Of a stretch of 64,000 nt of DNA, positions 27,694 to 37,082 are shown one piece after another. Numbering within the stretch: position 1 is the stretch's first letter; every line of letters starts with the position of its first letter. The position numbers were made by a program, and so were the translations under genes. The DNA is from Brevibacillus formosus (GTDB taxonomy: Bacteria > Bacillota > Bacilli > Brevibacillales > Brevibacillaceae): the NCBI RefSeq assembly GCF_003013405.1, contig NZ_PXZL01000025.1, forward strand, positions 30,797 through 94,796. Reading direction: 5' to 3'. Below the pieces are notes generated by a model, which was given only the letters and a program-made list of their open reading frames with translations, did no database searches and was not told the DNA's origin.

Positions 27694-28830
27694 TTACGCA
27701 AATAAGGATTTCACCCAGCCAACAGCTTTTCCGACCCCATCCCGGATTCCACGAGTAATCGCTCCGCCGGCTAGCTTGTCAGCGTACTTCACGAGTTTGC
27801 TCAATCCCCACAAAACGGCACCAGTGACAACAAGCACACCACCTACGGCCTGCCCGCCTGGTATGACGGAAGCAATGACCCCTGCGTCCATCAGCACACT
27901 GCCGAAATTACCGACGCCATCCACAAATTTCTCATTTTGTGTGGCTTCACTCTGACTCGGGTCAAACGCCATGCCAAAGCTTCCAAATGTATCGATAACA
28001 TCAAACGGAAGGCTGATGGCTGCTACGCCAACATTCAAACCTTTCACGATCCCCGGCATCCTGACGCCGGATGGATTTGCCGAATTCGTGAGCTGACCGC
28101 CTTGGAAAATATCCCGGAAGCTGTTATTCGGCAATTGCGCCAACACAAACTGATAGTTGGCCCATGCGTTCATCCCGTCGAGTGTATCAACACCCATGCC
28201 TGTTACAGTACCTGCATACGGCGTATTCTTGAAGGCTAAATCAAGGCCTTTTATTGCCAGGTCTCCCAGTAACATGCCTTTGCCCCGAAGTCCCGTCGCC
28301 ATATCTACTTCGCCGTTCATAAGCAAATCAGCGCTGTATGCCAGCGTACCGCCCATTACGTCTTTGAACGTCCATTTGATTGCACCGTATTCCAGCGTCT
28401 CCGTCATCGGTTTCGAACCGTCAGAGTTTGCGCCGGGTGGCTGCATTTCTATATTCGTTGTCGGGGCGGTTGCGTTTGGCGCTTGCGGGTTCGGTTGATT
28501 GACATTCGGCGCCTGCATGTTCGGTTGATTGACGTTTGGAGCCTGCAGATTTGGCTGCTGCCAGTTCGGCGCCTGCATGTTCGGTGCCTGCACATTCGGC
28601 TGCTCCCAGTTCGGCGCCTGCACATTCGGCTGTTCCCAATTTGGCGCCTGCACGTTCGGCTGCTCCCAGTTTGGCGCCTGCATGTTCGGTTGCTGCCAAT
28701 TTGGCGCATTGTAATTCGGCGCTTGCAGGTTAACAGATGATGCCAGAGCCGCAAGCGGAAGCAGATTCATCAAAAGAATCAGAAAAGCAAAGGTAGCCGC
28801 TGCAATTGGGCCTCTAATCCATTTCCTCAC
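27694..28830 (-). CDS. Secreted Pro-Asn pentapeptide-repeat protein
   Basis: 378 residues. A signal peptide (residues 1-31, ending ALAS) is followed by 17 tandem pentapeptides of the form x-Q-A/Q-P-N (residues 35-119, such as WEQPN VQAPN), a Pro/Thr linker, then a 230-residue C-terminal domain with Gly/Ala-rich hydrophobic stretches (GLNVGVAAISLPFDVIDTFG, AVGGVLVVTGAVLWGLSKLV) that could insert into membranes. GTG start at 28830 follows AGGAGG. Known families were not recognised. The aromatic-rich PN repeat might bind wall polymers or form a stiff stalk. Its place between pilin and VWA genes suggests a surface role. Confidence 0.75.
   Translation of the reverse strand: MRKWIRGPIAAATFAFLILLMNLLPLAALASSVNLQAPNYNAPNWQQPNMQAPNWEQPNVQAPNWEQPNVQAPNWEQPNVQAPNMQAPNWQQPNLQAPNVNQPNMQAPNVNQPNPQAPNATAPTTNIEMQPPGANSDGSKPMTETLEYGAIKWTFKDVMGGTLAYSADLLMNGEVDMATGLRGKGMLLGDLAIKGLDLAFKNTPYAGTVTGMGVDTLDGMNAWANYQFVLAQLPNNSFRDIFQGGQLTNSANPSGVRMPGIVKGLNVGVAAISLPFDVIDTFGSFGMAFDPSQSEATQNEKFVDGVGNFGSVLMDAGVIASVIPGGQAVGGVLVVTGAVLWGLSKLVKYADKLAGGAITRGIRDGVGKAVGWVKSLFA
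28474..28728 (-). repeat. Tandem 15-base coding repeat (17 pentapeptide units)
   Basis: The DNA encoding residues 35-119 of the protein above is a direct repeat of 15 bases, often in a 30-base higher-order unit (WEQPN-VQAPN). Units keep PN invariant, with W, V, M or L in the first position. Repeats of this kind may change in number by slippage or recombination. Confidence 0.9.
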
Positions 28831-28861
28831 TTATACAAACCTCCTTTTGGAGATTTCGACT

Positions 28862-30295
28862 TTAGTTCGTTTTCGTATTCTGCGCAAACTTATTGTTGAT
28901 CGCATTCACGGTTTCCTTATAGGACTTATCGTTCAAGGAATCCAGAAAATCCTCCAATTCGTCCGCCTTTTTCTTGGCTATATCCTTCTGTTCGTCCTTC
29001 ATGGTTCGGAGACGATTGGCAAGTTCATCCGGAATCATGTCATCCGCACCCATAGTCGTAATGGCAGAATTCATATTGTAGCTTTCATCGCCAGCAATGA
29101 TTCTCCAGTCTGCTGCGAACGAACTGATGTCTGTCTTACGTGATATGCGCGTGTCAAAAGCCTGATAGGACGCATCTGCTTTCCACTTTTTCCATTTGTC
29201 TGCAATCTCTTTCCCACGATTGAATTCTTCCTGCAGTTCTTTTTGATCCTGAATCAGTACGTAGCGGCCTCCTGCTGCCTTGGCCACTTCTTTTAGCTGT
29301 TGCTGCCCTGGACCGTCCACACCAAAACCAATTACATTAATAATCGGAGTGATCGCTGATTGGGAAAGTTGTTTTGCTGCTTCGGCGGGGTTTCCGCCGC
29401 ATGTTTCGATACCGTCGCTAACCAGATAAATCATATTGGTGTTTTTGTCCCCGGAAAATTTGCTCAAATCCTTCATTGCTTCCTGCAAGGAGTAGGCAAT
29501 CGGGGTATATCCCGCAGGCTGAAACTGATTCAAGGAACTCTGCAGTTTTTCTTTGTTGTAAGGCTGCATTCCGTATACCAAATCACTGCTGCCGCAAGAG
29601 AGCGCTTTATCAGACTCTTTCCCGCTGCCCTTGTGTCCGTATACGCGCAGAGCCACATTGGCCTGTGGCGGCAATGATTCAGCAAAGGCTTTGATTGCAT
29701 CTTTGGCAGCCTCCATCCTTGTCTTGCCGTTCGCCATTGCACCCATGCTGCCACTTGCGTCTAGAATAATCTCCACATTGTAGTTTTCCTTGTACTGGTA
29801 GCGAGGATCTTCGATTTCCGGACTTCCGAAATAATCCATCTTCATATCATCAATAATTTGTTGCGGATCGGGATAGCTCTCCGCGAACAAACCTAAGAGG
29901 GCAAGGTAATACAGATTCGCGATTTCTTCGTCTGGATTTTCAATATAAGGGAATTTTTTCAATTCCGTTTCTATCTCTTCCTTGTTGTCGTCATACGACT
30001 TCCCCGCAAAAAGCCCAGGAGGAGTGTTCAAAAAATCCTCTGTTGTTTCCCGTTTTAGCAGGGGGCCAGCCTTTACCATTGCCTCCAACGCTTTTATTTT
30101 TTCTTCTCTGCTCATCTCGGTGTTCGTTTCACCAGTCTTGTCTGGAGGCTGTTGTGTTTCTGTGCCTGATGGAACAGAGGGTGGCTGCCCATCCGTGGTC
30201 TGTGGAGTTTCCGGTTGATTTCCTGCCTCTTGAGAACACGCCGTTAGCAGGCTAAAAAGGAGGATGGCCGCAAAAATTCCCTTCACAAATCTCAT
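28862..30295 (-). CDS. VWA-domain lipoprotein of the Tad-like operon (first copy)
   Basis: 477 residues. Lipobox LLTAC (Cys20), a Pro/Thr/Gln-rich linker to about residue 60, then a helical segment and a von Willebrand A domain with intact metal site (ILDASGSMGAM, TPIAYS, VSDGIETC). The tail is charged and helical. Paralogue of the 23165-24478 protein. ATG 30295 follows AGGAGG. Sits right after the pilin gene, separated by a strong hairpin; VWA proteins act as tip adhesins on other pili, so an adhesin or assembly role is a reasonable inference. Confidence 0.82.
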   Translation of the reverse strand: MRFVKGIFAAILLFSLLTACSQEAGNQPETPQTTDGQPPSVPSGTETQQPPDKTGETNTEMSREEKIKALEAMVKAGPLLKRETTEDFLNTPPGLFAGKSYDDNKEEIETELKKFPYIENPDEEIANLYYLALLGLFAESYPDPQQIIDDMKMDYFGSPEIEDPRYQYKENYNVEIILDASGSMGAMANGKTRMEAAKDAIKAFAESLPPQANVALRVYGHKGSGKESDKALSCGSSDLVYGMQPYNKEKLQSSLNQFQPAGYTPIAYSLQEAMKDLSKFSGDKNTNMIYLVSDGIETCGGNPAEAAKQLSQSAITPIINVIGFGVDGPGQQQLKEVAKAAGGRYVLIQDQKELQEEFNRGKEIADKWKKWKADASYQAFDTRISRKTDISSFAADWRIIAGDESYNMNSAITTMGADDMIPDELANRLRTMKDEQKDIAKKKADELEDFLDSLNDKSYKETVNAINNKFAQNTKTN

Positions 30296-30337
30296 CGACT
30301 GCTACCTCCTGCTTCCTACAGATTTACTATGTATGTG

Positions 30338-30366
30338 TGGCGGTGAAGGAAAGCCCTTCACCGCCA
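30338..30366 (-). other. Strong RNA hairpin between pilin gene and VWA gene
   Basis: TGGCGGTGAAGG and CCTTCACCGCCA pair perfectly over 12 bp with a 5-base loop. There is no T run after it on the minus strand. It lies 40 bases after the flp stop and may act as an mRNA-stabilising or partial-termination element that raises pilin mRNA over downstream genes. Confidence 0.6.
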
Positions 30367-30405
30367 ACTTTTCCAACGCTTGTAACCAAACAGCATTCAC
30401 TCAGA

Positions 30406-30618
30406 TTACTTCCCATCCAAGTCTCCGATGATATTACCAAGCGTTTCACCAATTGATTTTCCCACACCGTCAGGATTACCTTTGAAGTAAGTGATTACTG
30501 CTCCAAATACGGCGATCACCACACCTGCCAGCGCGATCCATTCAATGGCTTGAGCACCTTTCTGATTTTGCAGGGCTCCTTGGACTTTTACATACAGTTT
30601 TTGCATCATGGTTTTCAT
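30406..30618 (-). CDS. Flp-type major prepilin
   Basis: 70 residues. A 21-residue basic leader ends in Gly21 (QNQKG), followed by AQAIEWIALAGVVIAVFGAVITY. The Glu is at position +5 of the predicted mature protein, as in type IV pilins; the mature pilin of 49 residues matches the small Flp class. It would be cut by the TadV/CpaA peptidase and polymerised by TadA-TadB-TadC. ATG 30618 follows GGGGAG; a longer upstream extension has no support. Confidence 0.88.
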   Translation of the reverse strand: MKTMMQKLYVKVQGALQNQKGAQAIEWIALAGVVIAVFGAVITYFKGNPDGVGKSIGETLGNIIGDLDGK

Positions 30619-30727
30619 AAAAAATCTTCTCCCCTCATGGTTAAAATAAATTTGATAAGGCACATTGTTCACATTACTCATCCCATCTTGGTGACAGGCA
30701 TCACCTCCCATAAAGTCAAAACATACA

Positions 30728-31663
30728 TTATGGCATGATGCCAGAGAACAAATCGAGGTTCTCTAAAATATTCAATACCATCAAACCGCCAATCAGGATA
30801 ATCGCTGTAGGAGTCACGACAAACGTGGTGATCAGGGTTACTTTCGGCGACGCCTTGGCCGCCTTTTCCTTGATCAGCTCTTTACGGATTCTTCGCATGT
30901 TTTCGGCCTGTGCCTTGAACGTGACGGCAATCGGTACCCCCAGGCGCATCCCCTGAATGAGCGCTTTGATCAGCATTTGAAACTCCGGATTATCGTTGCG
31001 TCGAAGCAGTTGTTCATACGCCTTTTCCCTCTGCACACCCAGATCCAGCTCTTGATTGAAACGGGAAAACTCTTCCCGAATCGGTCCGTCAAAAAACTTG
31101 ATGACTTCGCGCAATGCCTGATCGAGACTTACCCCTGCTTGCAGGGTGACGCTTACGGTGTCAAGAAATTCCGGCAGGTCATAACGAAGCTGATTTTGAC
31201 GATCGCGGGCTTTGTTCTTCAACAGAAGGATAGGCAGAAAGTATCCAACCAACGGCCATGCGATCAGGCCCAGATGCGACAAGGGAAAGCCAAGAATGAA
31301 AAACAGCGTGCCGGCAATGATACCGAGCAAAGCCATAAATATTTTGACTCCTTGAAATTGGGCAACTGTCAAATCTAACGGGCGTCCAGCCTTCAGGAGC
31401 CAGTCCTCAACCTCATGTGACTCACTAAAAAAGTTGATGCGCTGACCCATGACCGCATAGTCGTCTCCATACCGAAGCAGGCGTTTGACCAGACGTTCGG
31501 ATGAAGTTTCCTTCTTGCGCACTCCGTAGTTTTTGTGTCCGGTCACCTCATGGACATGTGTGAGCAGTTTTTGCTTCTCGATGGAGTAGCGATACCACTC
31601 CTTCAGACAGATGGCGAACAGCAAGAGAAACAAGAACACGCATGTAATTATGAGAGCATCCAT
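30728..31663 (-). CDS. TadC-like type II secretion system F-domain protein
   Basis: 311 residues, inner-membrane platform protein of the Tad pilus. It has an N-terminal helix, an 80-residue cytoplasmic part, then a T2SF domain (LPEFLDTVSVTLQAGVSLDQALREV, then GMRLGVPIAVTFKAQAENMR) and C-terminal helices. Start ATG 31663 is 4 bases from the tadB stop. Paired with TadB as in all Tad systems. Confidence 0.88.
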   Translation of the reverse strand: MDALIITCVFLFLLLFAICLKEWYRYSIEKQKLLTHVHEVTGHKNYGVRKKETSSERLVKRLLRYGDDYAVMGQRINFFSESHEVEDWLLKAGRPLDLTVAQFQGVKIFMALLGIIAGTLFFILGFPLSHLGLIAWPLVGYFLPILLLKNKARDRQNQLRYDLPEFLDTVSVTLQAGVSLDQALREVIKFFDGPIREEFSRFNQELDLGVQREKAYEQLLRRNDNPEFQMLIKALIQGMRLGVPIAVTFKAQAENMRRIRKELIKEKAAKASPKVTLITTFVVTPTAIILIGGLMVLNILENLDLFSGIMP

Positions 31664-31667
31664 GTTT

Positions 31668-32594
31668 TCACACCTTTATGTTGGTCACTTTCTTTACGAG
31701 GATATAGGACAGGAGAGTTCCGATTACGAACAACCCCAGTAGAAAAAGACCAAATCCAGAAAACAACGGATCAATAAAGCCTTCGTTCATCATGTTCATC
31801 ATCAGTACCAGGGCAATAGGCATAATCGGCACTAAGATGGAAACGTATCGCTGTTCTGCGGTCATCGTCTTGATCTCCTGATTCACAATGCGGCGATCCT
31901 CCAATGTCTCCGCCATTTCCTGAAGCACTTGGCTCAAATTCCCCCCTGCGCGCCGTTGAATCAGCAGCGTAGCAGTAAAGATACGGAAATCCCGCGTCGG
32001 TATCCGTTTTTCCATGTCAGAGAGCGCCCGGTCAAAGCTAACCCCAAGCTGCAGCTCGCGCGCCATGCGGCTGAACTCTTCGCCAGCAGGGTAATTCATC
32101 TCTTTCGCAACAAGCGTGATCCCCTGTGAGAGCGTAAGTCCTGCCCGCAGTGAGTTTGCCAAAAGGCGGCACACCTCGGACAGCTGTTCATTCAACCGTT
32201 CCTGGTACTTATTTCGTCTTACAAAGAACAACACGTTCTGTATGAGATACATCACCGCTGCACCAATAATAATGTTGTAAGGAAAGGGAATATTCACCAC
32301 GTTACTGAGCAAGAAAGCAAGTCCCATAGTCCCTACAATCAAAATTCCGTAAAACTCGGAGGGCGCAAGGGGGAAATTCGCTTTGATCAGCTTTTTTTGT
32401 ATTTCTTTGGCATAAAGCGTCTGGTCGAATTTGTCCCCCCAGACGATGACGACGCTTTTTCGTTTGCCCTTCACCTCAAACCATTCTTCTGCTTTCTTTT
32501 TCCATTCGGTCTTCTTGGCCCGGTAACCGAGATATTCATAGAGGCCCCAGATACCAAACAACACCGCAAGACTAAACAGAATAGGCATGGTCAC
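31668..32594 (-). CDS. TadB-like type II secretion system F-domain protein
   Basis: 308 residues. N-terminal helix, cytoplasmic segment, two central helices, T2SF domain (SEVCRLLANSLRAGLTLSQGITLVAKEM, then LLIQRRAGGNLSQVLQEMAETLEDR) and two final helices. GTG 32594 is chosen as it lies 7 bases after GGAGGG; ATG 32588 is an alternative. Its start overlaps the tadA end by 23 bases. Forms the inner-membrane platform with TadC. Confidence 0.88.
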   Translation of the reverse strand: MTMPILFSLAVLFGIWGLYEYLGYRAKKTEWKKKAEEWFEVKGKRKSVVIVWGDKFDQTLYAKEIQKKLIKANFPLAPSEFYGILIVGTMGLAFLLSNVVNIPFPYNIIIGAAVMYLIQNVLFFVRRNKYQERLNEQLSEVCRLLANSLRAGLTLSQGITLVAKEMNYPAGEEFSRMARELQLGVSFDRALSDMEKRIPTRDFRIFTATLLIQRRAGGNLSQVLQEMAETLEDRRIVNQEIKTMTAEQRYVSILVPIMPIALVLMMNMMNEGFIDPLFSGFGLFLLGLFVIGTLLSYILVKKVTNIKV

Positions 32595-33960
32595 GCTGCT
32601 TCCCTCCTTCCGCCCTGAACATGGATTCGTCGAGATTGATTCCAAATACTTGGAGCCTCTCCAAACAGCGCGGGATCACTCCGGTTGCCGTAAAGTAGCC
32701 AAGCACTTCCCCGTTTGCGCCGATACCCTTTCGCTGGAAACGAAAAATCTCGTTGACCTCTACCCGTTTGTCTTCGGTTTTCGCCACTTCTGAAATGGAA
32801 ACGATTTTCCGCGTTCCGTCAGACAGACGTGTGACCTGGACGATGATATCCAGCGCACTGACGATATATTCACGGACGATCGTGGAGGGCAAATCCATCC
32901 CTGCCATGACGACCATCCCTTCCAAACGGTTGAAGGCATCCTGCGGTGAATTGGCGTGTACCGTGGTTAGCGAGCCTTCATGTCCCGTATTCATTGCCTG
33001 CAGCATGTCAAATGCTTCCGCACCCCGTACCTCCCCGACGATGATGCGGTCTGGCCTCATCCGCAGGGAGTTTCGCACGAGCTGACGAATGGTGACTTCT
33101 CCTGTTCCCTCCATATTGGGCGGGCGTGCCTCCATGCCAATACAGTTGGGGTGAGTCAGCTTCAGCTCGGCCGAATCCTCAATCGTGATGACACGTTCAT
33201 AGTGAGGAATGGCTTTTGCTGTCGCATTGAGCAACGTCGTCTTACCGCTCCCCGTACCGCCTGAGATCAAGACGTTCATTTTGGCTTCCACTACGGCTTG
33301 AATAAACTGGGACATCGGTTCACTGAAGGAACCGAACTGCATCAGGTCATCCATTAAATATGGCTCTTTGCGGAATTTACGAATCGAAACGAGTGTCCCA
33401 TTCAGGCTGATCGGAGGGATGACCGCATTCACGCGGCTTCCGTCCTTCAATCGGGCGTCGACCATCGGTGAGCTTTCGTCGATTCGGCGGCCGAGCGGTG
33501 CGACAATCCTGTCTACAATATGCCGCAAATGTTCCTCATCGCGAAATTTTAAATCGGTCAACTCGAGCCTTCCCCGCTTCTCGACGTAAACAAGGCTGTG
33601 CCCATTAATCGAGATTTCCGTGATTTCCGGGTCTGCGAGCAGCGGTTCGAGCGGCCCAAGCCCCACTGATTCATTGATCAGACGAGTGAGCAGTATTTCC
33701 TTTTCATTTCGTGGAATGACTACCTTCTCTTCCGACATGTATTGTGATACGAGACGTTCGATCGCGAGACGCATCTCATCTGAACGTAGACTAGTCAGTC
33801 TCTCCAGGTTGGTCTCACGCAAGAGTCGGGTCTTGTAATGCTCAGCCAGTTCGTCAATATACGGATTGAAGGAAGGAGCTGCTAGTGTGGCAGCGAGTGT
33901 CGTCTGCTTTGCCTCATCCCCTGGCGCTGTCTGCTCTTGCTTGCGTCGGAATAAAGCCAT
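32572..33960 (-). CDS. TadA/CpaF secretion ATPase
   Basis: 462 residues, hexameric ATPase that powers pilus polymerisation. An N-terminal helical region leads to [23 protein letters not shown]; Walker A is [10 protein letters not shown]; the Asp box and Walker B region is [19 protein letters not shown], followed by [20 protein letters not shown] 33960 follows AAAGGTGGG. Confidence 0.93.
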   Translation of the reverse strand: MALFRRKQEQTAPGDEAKQTTLAATLAAPSFNPYIDELAEHYKTRLLRETNLERLTSLRSDEMRLAIERLVSQYMSEEKVVIPRNEKEILLTRLINESVGLGPLEPLLADPEITEISINGHSLVYVEKRGRLELTDLKFRDEEHLRHIVDRIVAPLGRRIDESSPMVDARLKDGSRVNAVIPPISLNGTLVSIRKFRKEPYLMDDLMQFGSFSEPMSQFIQAVVEAKMNVLISGGTGSGKTTLLNATAKAIPHYERVITIEDSAELKLTHPNCIGMEARPPNMEGTGEVTIRQLVRNSLRMRPDRIIVGEVRGAEAFDMLQAMNTGHEGSLTTVHANSPQDAFNRLEGMVVMAGMDLPSTIVREYIVSALDIIVQVTRLSDGTRKIVSISEVAKTEDKRVEVNEIFRFQRKGIGANGEVLGYFTATGVIPRCLERLQVFGINLDESMFRAEGGKQRDHAYSV

Positions 33961-33973
33961 CTAACTCCCACCT

Positions 33974-35131
33974 TTATGACAGTTTCTTGAGTACCCATTT
34001 TCTGATGTCTTTCGCAGCCGGAGAGAGCTTCTTCTCATTCGGTTCTTTTTGCAATGGTCGGCCTTGATTGACGGCCGCTTGCACTCCTTGATGATCTCTG
34101 CTGATTTCAGCAGTAATCGGAGCGTTGAACAATCCTTTCAAATCCGATACGTTCAGCTCGTTATCCCGTCCCACCTGGTTGACGATCACTTCGAGCCTGC
34201 CTGCCGTATCAATCCGAAGACGTCTGAACAAGTCTTCCACGAGTCGATAAATTTGAACGGACGGTGTGTCCAGATTCATCACGTAGTAAATCATGTCCGA
34301 CTCAGACAAAGCAGCAAAGGTTAGCTCGTTCATATGCGTTGGCAGGTCAATAATGACAAAGTCATAACTGCGGCGACTGGCGCGGATCAGCCTGGTGACA
34401 AAGGCTTCGGACATATTCTCGGCTGTTTCGGCATCCCGCGGGCTGACAAGCACCTCCAGCTTGGAATAGTTCTCCCTCTGCGCCACGTTGCGAATATGAA
34501 ATTCGTTGATTTCGTCCATAACCGGCATCAAATCGCCCAATGTACGGTTGTTTTCAAACGACAAGAAGGTTTCTACACCGCCGTATTGGAGATTGAGGTC
34601 GATGAGCAGCACACTTGCCGTAGATTCCAGCTTCAATGCTTGCGCAAAGCCTGTTGCCAGCTGTGTTCGCCCGCTCCCCCCTTTTCCGCTGTAAAAGGAG
34701 TACACCTTCCCCCGTCCTCGCACAAAAGCCTTGCCGGATACATCCGCGCCCTTTTTTCTCTGTTTGATGAGGGATAGATCGGATATTTTGTCGAGACGAT
34801 CAGACAAAAGGTTGAGCTCATCAGGCATGACGATATATTCAACCGCACCCGCACGGACGACATCTCGCAGCAAGACAAAATCCTGTCTTTCCGTGAGATA
34901 AATGACAATGCCCTCCGGCAGCTCGCCTTGTATATACTGCACCAGCTCTACTCCTGCTCCGTCTTCCGGCTGCACGAGCAAAACGACATCGGGTCCAATG
35001 CGGTCAATTTCTTTTTTCACTTCGCTGGAAGTCGTGTATCGTACTTGCTCGTAAACGGACAGAATTTCCCTCAGCATGTCTTTTACAGAGTCGTAATCCG
35101 CAACGACGAGAATTTTCATATCTTTGTTCAT
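33974..35131 (-). CDS. TadZ/CpaE-like localisation ATPase
   Basis: 385 residues. Residues 5-115 form a receiver-like domain lacking a clear phospho-acceptor; residues 145-385 form a ParA/MinD-type P-loop domain with YSGKGGSGRTQLA (deviant Walker A) and LLIDLNLQYGG. TadZ proteins place the pilus machine in the cell. ATG 35131 follows GGAGG. Four bases separate it from the upstream CpaB gene. Confidence 0.88.
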   Translation of the reverse strand: MNKDMKILVVADYDSVKDMLREILSVYEQVRYTTSSEVKKEIDRIGPDVVLLVQPEDGAGVELVQYIQGELPEGIVIYLTERQDFVLLRDVVRAGAVEYIVMPDELNLLSDRLDKISDLSLIKQRKKGADVSGKAFVRGRGKVYSFYSGKGGSGRTQLATGFAQALKLESTASVLLIDLNLQYGGVETFLSFENNRTLGDLMPVMDEINEFHIRNVAQRENYSKLEVLVSPRDAETAENMSEAFVTRLIRASRRSYDFVIIDLPTHMNELTFAALSESDMIYYVMNLDTPSVQIYRLVEDLFRRLRIDTAGRLEVIVNQVGRDNELNVSDLKGLFNAPITAEISRDHQGVQAAVNQGRPLQKEPNEKKLSPAAKDIRKWVLKKLS

Positions 35132-35134
35132 GAC

Positions 35135-35986
35135 TTATCCTCCGGTTTTCGGTGGTTGATTAGTTGGCTGCGGTGGTACCGAAGTTGGTTTGCTTTGTGG
35201 CTGAACCGGAGCCGCTGGTGGTGTCTGGACGGCGGGCTGGACGGCGGGCTGGACGGCAGGCTGTGCCGCAGGTGGCGTTACTGCTGGTGTCCCCGGCTTG
35301 GCGTCGGCTGGTTTGCCAGGCGGTTTCGTCTGTTCCGGCGTAGGCTCCACAAACGGATCAGGAATGCCCAAGTCTCCTTTGCCCACATTCGCTTTCAAAA
35401 TGCGAACCATCTGGGCGTAATGCTGCTGGTGAATGAACTTCGGCGCTTCCTCAAACGGCAGTTCCAAAGCCACGCCCTTGAAGCTATTCTCCGATTTCGC
35501 TACCATGGCGACCGGCACGTCTTTCATGAACACTTCCGTTACGGGCTTTCCACTCACCTCATGCGAGATGATGATGTCGACCCGGTCTAGCGCTTCCAGC
35601 TCCTGGTCGAAGACGATATTATTCGATGAAAATACCGTCACGAGCCTGTTGTTCTCGTCCCGAACAACGTTCGCCGGCTTCATGATGTTTTTCGTAATGA
35701 TATCCCCCTTCGACAAAGGGACAATCGTGACTTGATTTTTCAAACTGGCTTTATCGATCACATACGAATCATCCGCATACTTTTTGGGGATTTCCCTTAC
35801 CGTCAATTGGTCGGGTTGAATCAGTGCCCGAGATGGAATGTCTGCATTCGCCTCGTAAATTTCCACCATCTCGCCAAGCTGCGCGTTCAAGTCCTTGATT
35901 TTTTGCAAAAACAGAAAGCCCGCCAGAGCAGCAAGTAGGAACGATAATACAAGGAAGATGATTGCTCTACGTTTTGATTCCAACAT
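35135..35986 (-). CDS. CpaB/RcpC-like SAF-domain pilus assembly protein
   Basis: 283 residues. An N-terminal helix (residues 4-24), then an SAF domain (EANADIPSRALIQPDQLTVREIP), a CpaB middle part (VDIIISHE), and a Pro/Gln/Ala-rich tail of about 65 residues with PAVQ repeats. In Gram-negatives the partner is the outer-membrane secretin; here the rich tail may span the cell wall. ATG 35986 follows GAGGG; an upstream ATG at 36019 lacks a site. Confidence 0.83.
   Translation of the reverse strand: MLESKRRAIIFLVLSFLLAALAGFLFLQKIKDLNAQLGEMVEIYEANADIPSRALIQPDQLTVREIPKKYADDSYVIDKASLKNQVTIVPLSKGDIITKNIMKPANVVRDENNRLVTVFSSNNIVFDQELEALDRVDIIISHEVSGKPVTEVFMKDVPVAMVAKSENSFKGVALELPFEEAPKFIHQQHYAQMVRILKANVGKGDLGIPDPFVEPTPEQTKPPGKPADAKPGTPAVTPPAAQPAVQPAVQPAVQTPPAAPVQPQSKPTSVPPQPTNQPPKTGG
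35225..35262 (-). repeat. Three tandem 12-base repeats in cpaB
   Basis: The plus strand has CTGGACGGCGGG repeated three times (last copy with one change), encoding the PAVQ tetrapeptides of the wall-spanning tail. Confidence 0.8.
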
Positions 35987-36083
35987 CTGAAGATTCCCTC
36001 TCTTTTTTGAAAAATCCATTCATGTGTCATATTTTGTCGTTTTATTACCAAGATTCCGAATCGACACCCTTATGAGAAAAAGA

Positions 36084-36539
36084 CTAGTAATACATGACCA
36101 TGACCAGCATCAAACTGGTTCCGCCAGCAACAAATGGCGCCAGTGGTATCTCTCGGCCAATCTTCATTCTGCCCGTCATCTTGGATATGACCCACATGGG
36201 AAGTACACTGACTCCCGCGAGCAAATACGTAAGCATGAGTACTATCAATCCCGCTTGCCATCCAACCGCCGCTCCCACCAGAGCCAGCAGCTTGATATCG
36301 CCTCCGCCCATCTGCCCTTTACTGATCACCGCCATGAGCAGTGAGATTCCGCCCAGCACGATAGCGCCTATCGCATAGGTTAGCCATTTTTCCGGATGAA
36401 GGAACGCATGCACGAGGAGAAAATAAATGATTCCCGGGAGCGTCAGCCAGTCGTAAATGAGACGACTGCGTAGGTCGGTATACATAGCGACTGCCATTAC
36501 GAAAAGAATGGGAATGATGACATACATGGATAACACCAT
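36084..36539 (-). CDS. Prepilin peptidase TadV/CpaA
   Basis: 151 residues, inner-membrane aspartic peptidase that cuts Flp and TadE-like prepilins. The two catalytic aspartates are Asp22 (YTDLRSR) and Asp81 (GQMGGGDIK, the GxGD-type motif). About six helices; the short form lacks an N-methylase domain. It is the first gene of the pilus operon, 98 bases ahead of cpaB. Confidence 0.9.
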   Translation of the reverse strand: MVLSMYVIIPILFVMAVAMYTDLRSRLIYDWLTLPGIIYFLLVHAFLHPEKWLTYAIGAIVLGGISLLMAVISKGQMGGGDIKLLALVGAAVGWQAGLIVLMLTYLLAGVSVLPMWVISKMTGRMKIGREIPLAPFVAGGTSLMLVMVMYY

Positions 36540-36761
36540 ATGTCCTCCTTCCTGCTTTTTAGGAAAAATTCACCATTACAGACGGAGGATTTTAGAAAAT
36601 TGTTGCAAAAATACCCAATTTTTTTTAGGTATTTTACTGAAAATCGCTTTCATTTCTTTATTTCCTGAGATTGTGCGGGACGTTTTTCCTTTTCAATCTG
36701 TCGAATCGTAGGTTAAGCTGATGATGATGTGTGAGGACGACGAAACAAGAGGTGGAGAACT

Positions 36762-37082
36762 GTGCAGGAATATCTAGAACTGACTGAACTGCTTACAGAC
36801 ATCGAGGGCCATCCCCTCAGCCTGCTGTTCATTAAAACGACAAACTGCGGCGTTTGCGATGTCACCTACGCAAGAACGGTAGAACTGCTAAAACAATACC
36901 CACAAGTGAAAAGTATGGTTGCATCCATGGAAAAAATACCTAATCTCTCCGGTGAGTTTCTCGTATTTACGGCTCCGGCGATCCTGCTGTTTATGGACGG
37001 AAAAGAAATGTTCCGACAAGCCCGGTTTGTCTCGTTTGATGAGTTGGAGCATATTCTGAAGTTGACAGTGGAGGCGACCTAG
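36762..37082 (+). CDS. Thioredoxin-like protein
   Basis: 106 residues with a CGVC redox motif (Cys29, Cys32) after the LLFIKTTNC strand, and the cis-Pro region FTAPAILLFMDGKE. No signal peptide, so cytoplasmic. GTG start at 36762 follows GGTGGAG. Divergent from the pilus operon; its substrate is not evident. Confidence 0.82.
   Translation: MQEYLELTELLTDIEGHPLSLLFIKTTNCGVCDVTYARTVELLKQYPQVKSMVASMEKIPNLSGEFLVFTAPAILLFMDGKEMFRQARFVSFDELEHILKLTVEAT

Noticed and set aside
28474..28728. Regular short repeats resembling a CRISPR array
   Set aside because: Repeats are contiguous 15-base coding units without unique spacers.
28449..28754. Several repetitive open frames opposite or out of frame with the PN-repeat gene
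   Set aside because: They reflect the 15-base coding repeat read in other frames; only the frame with signal peptide and ribosome site makes sense.
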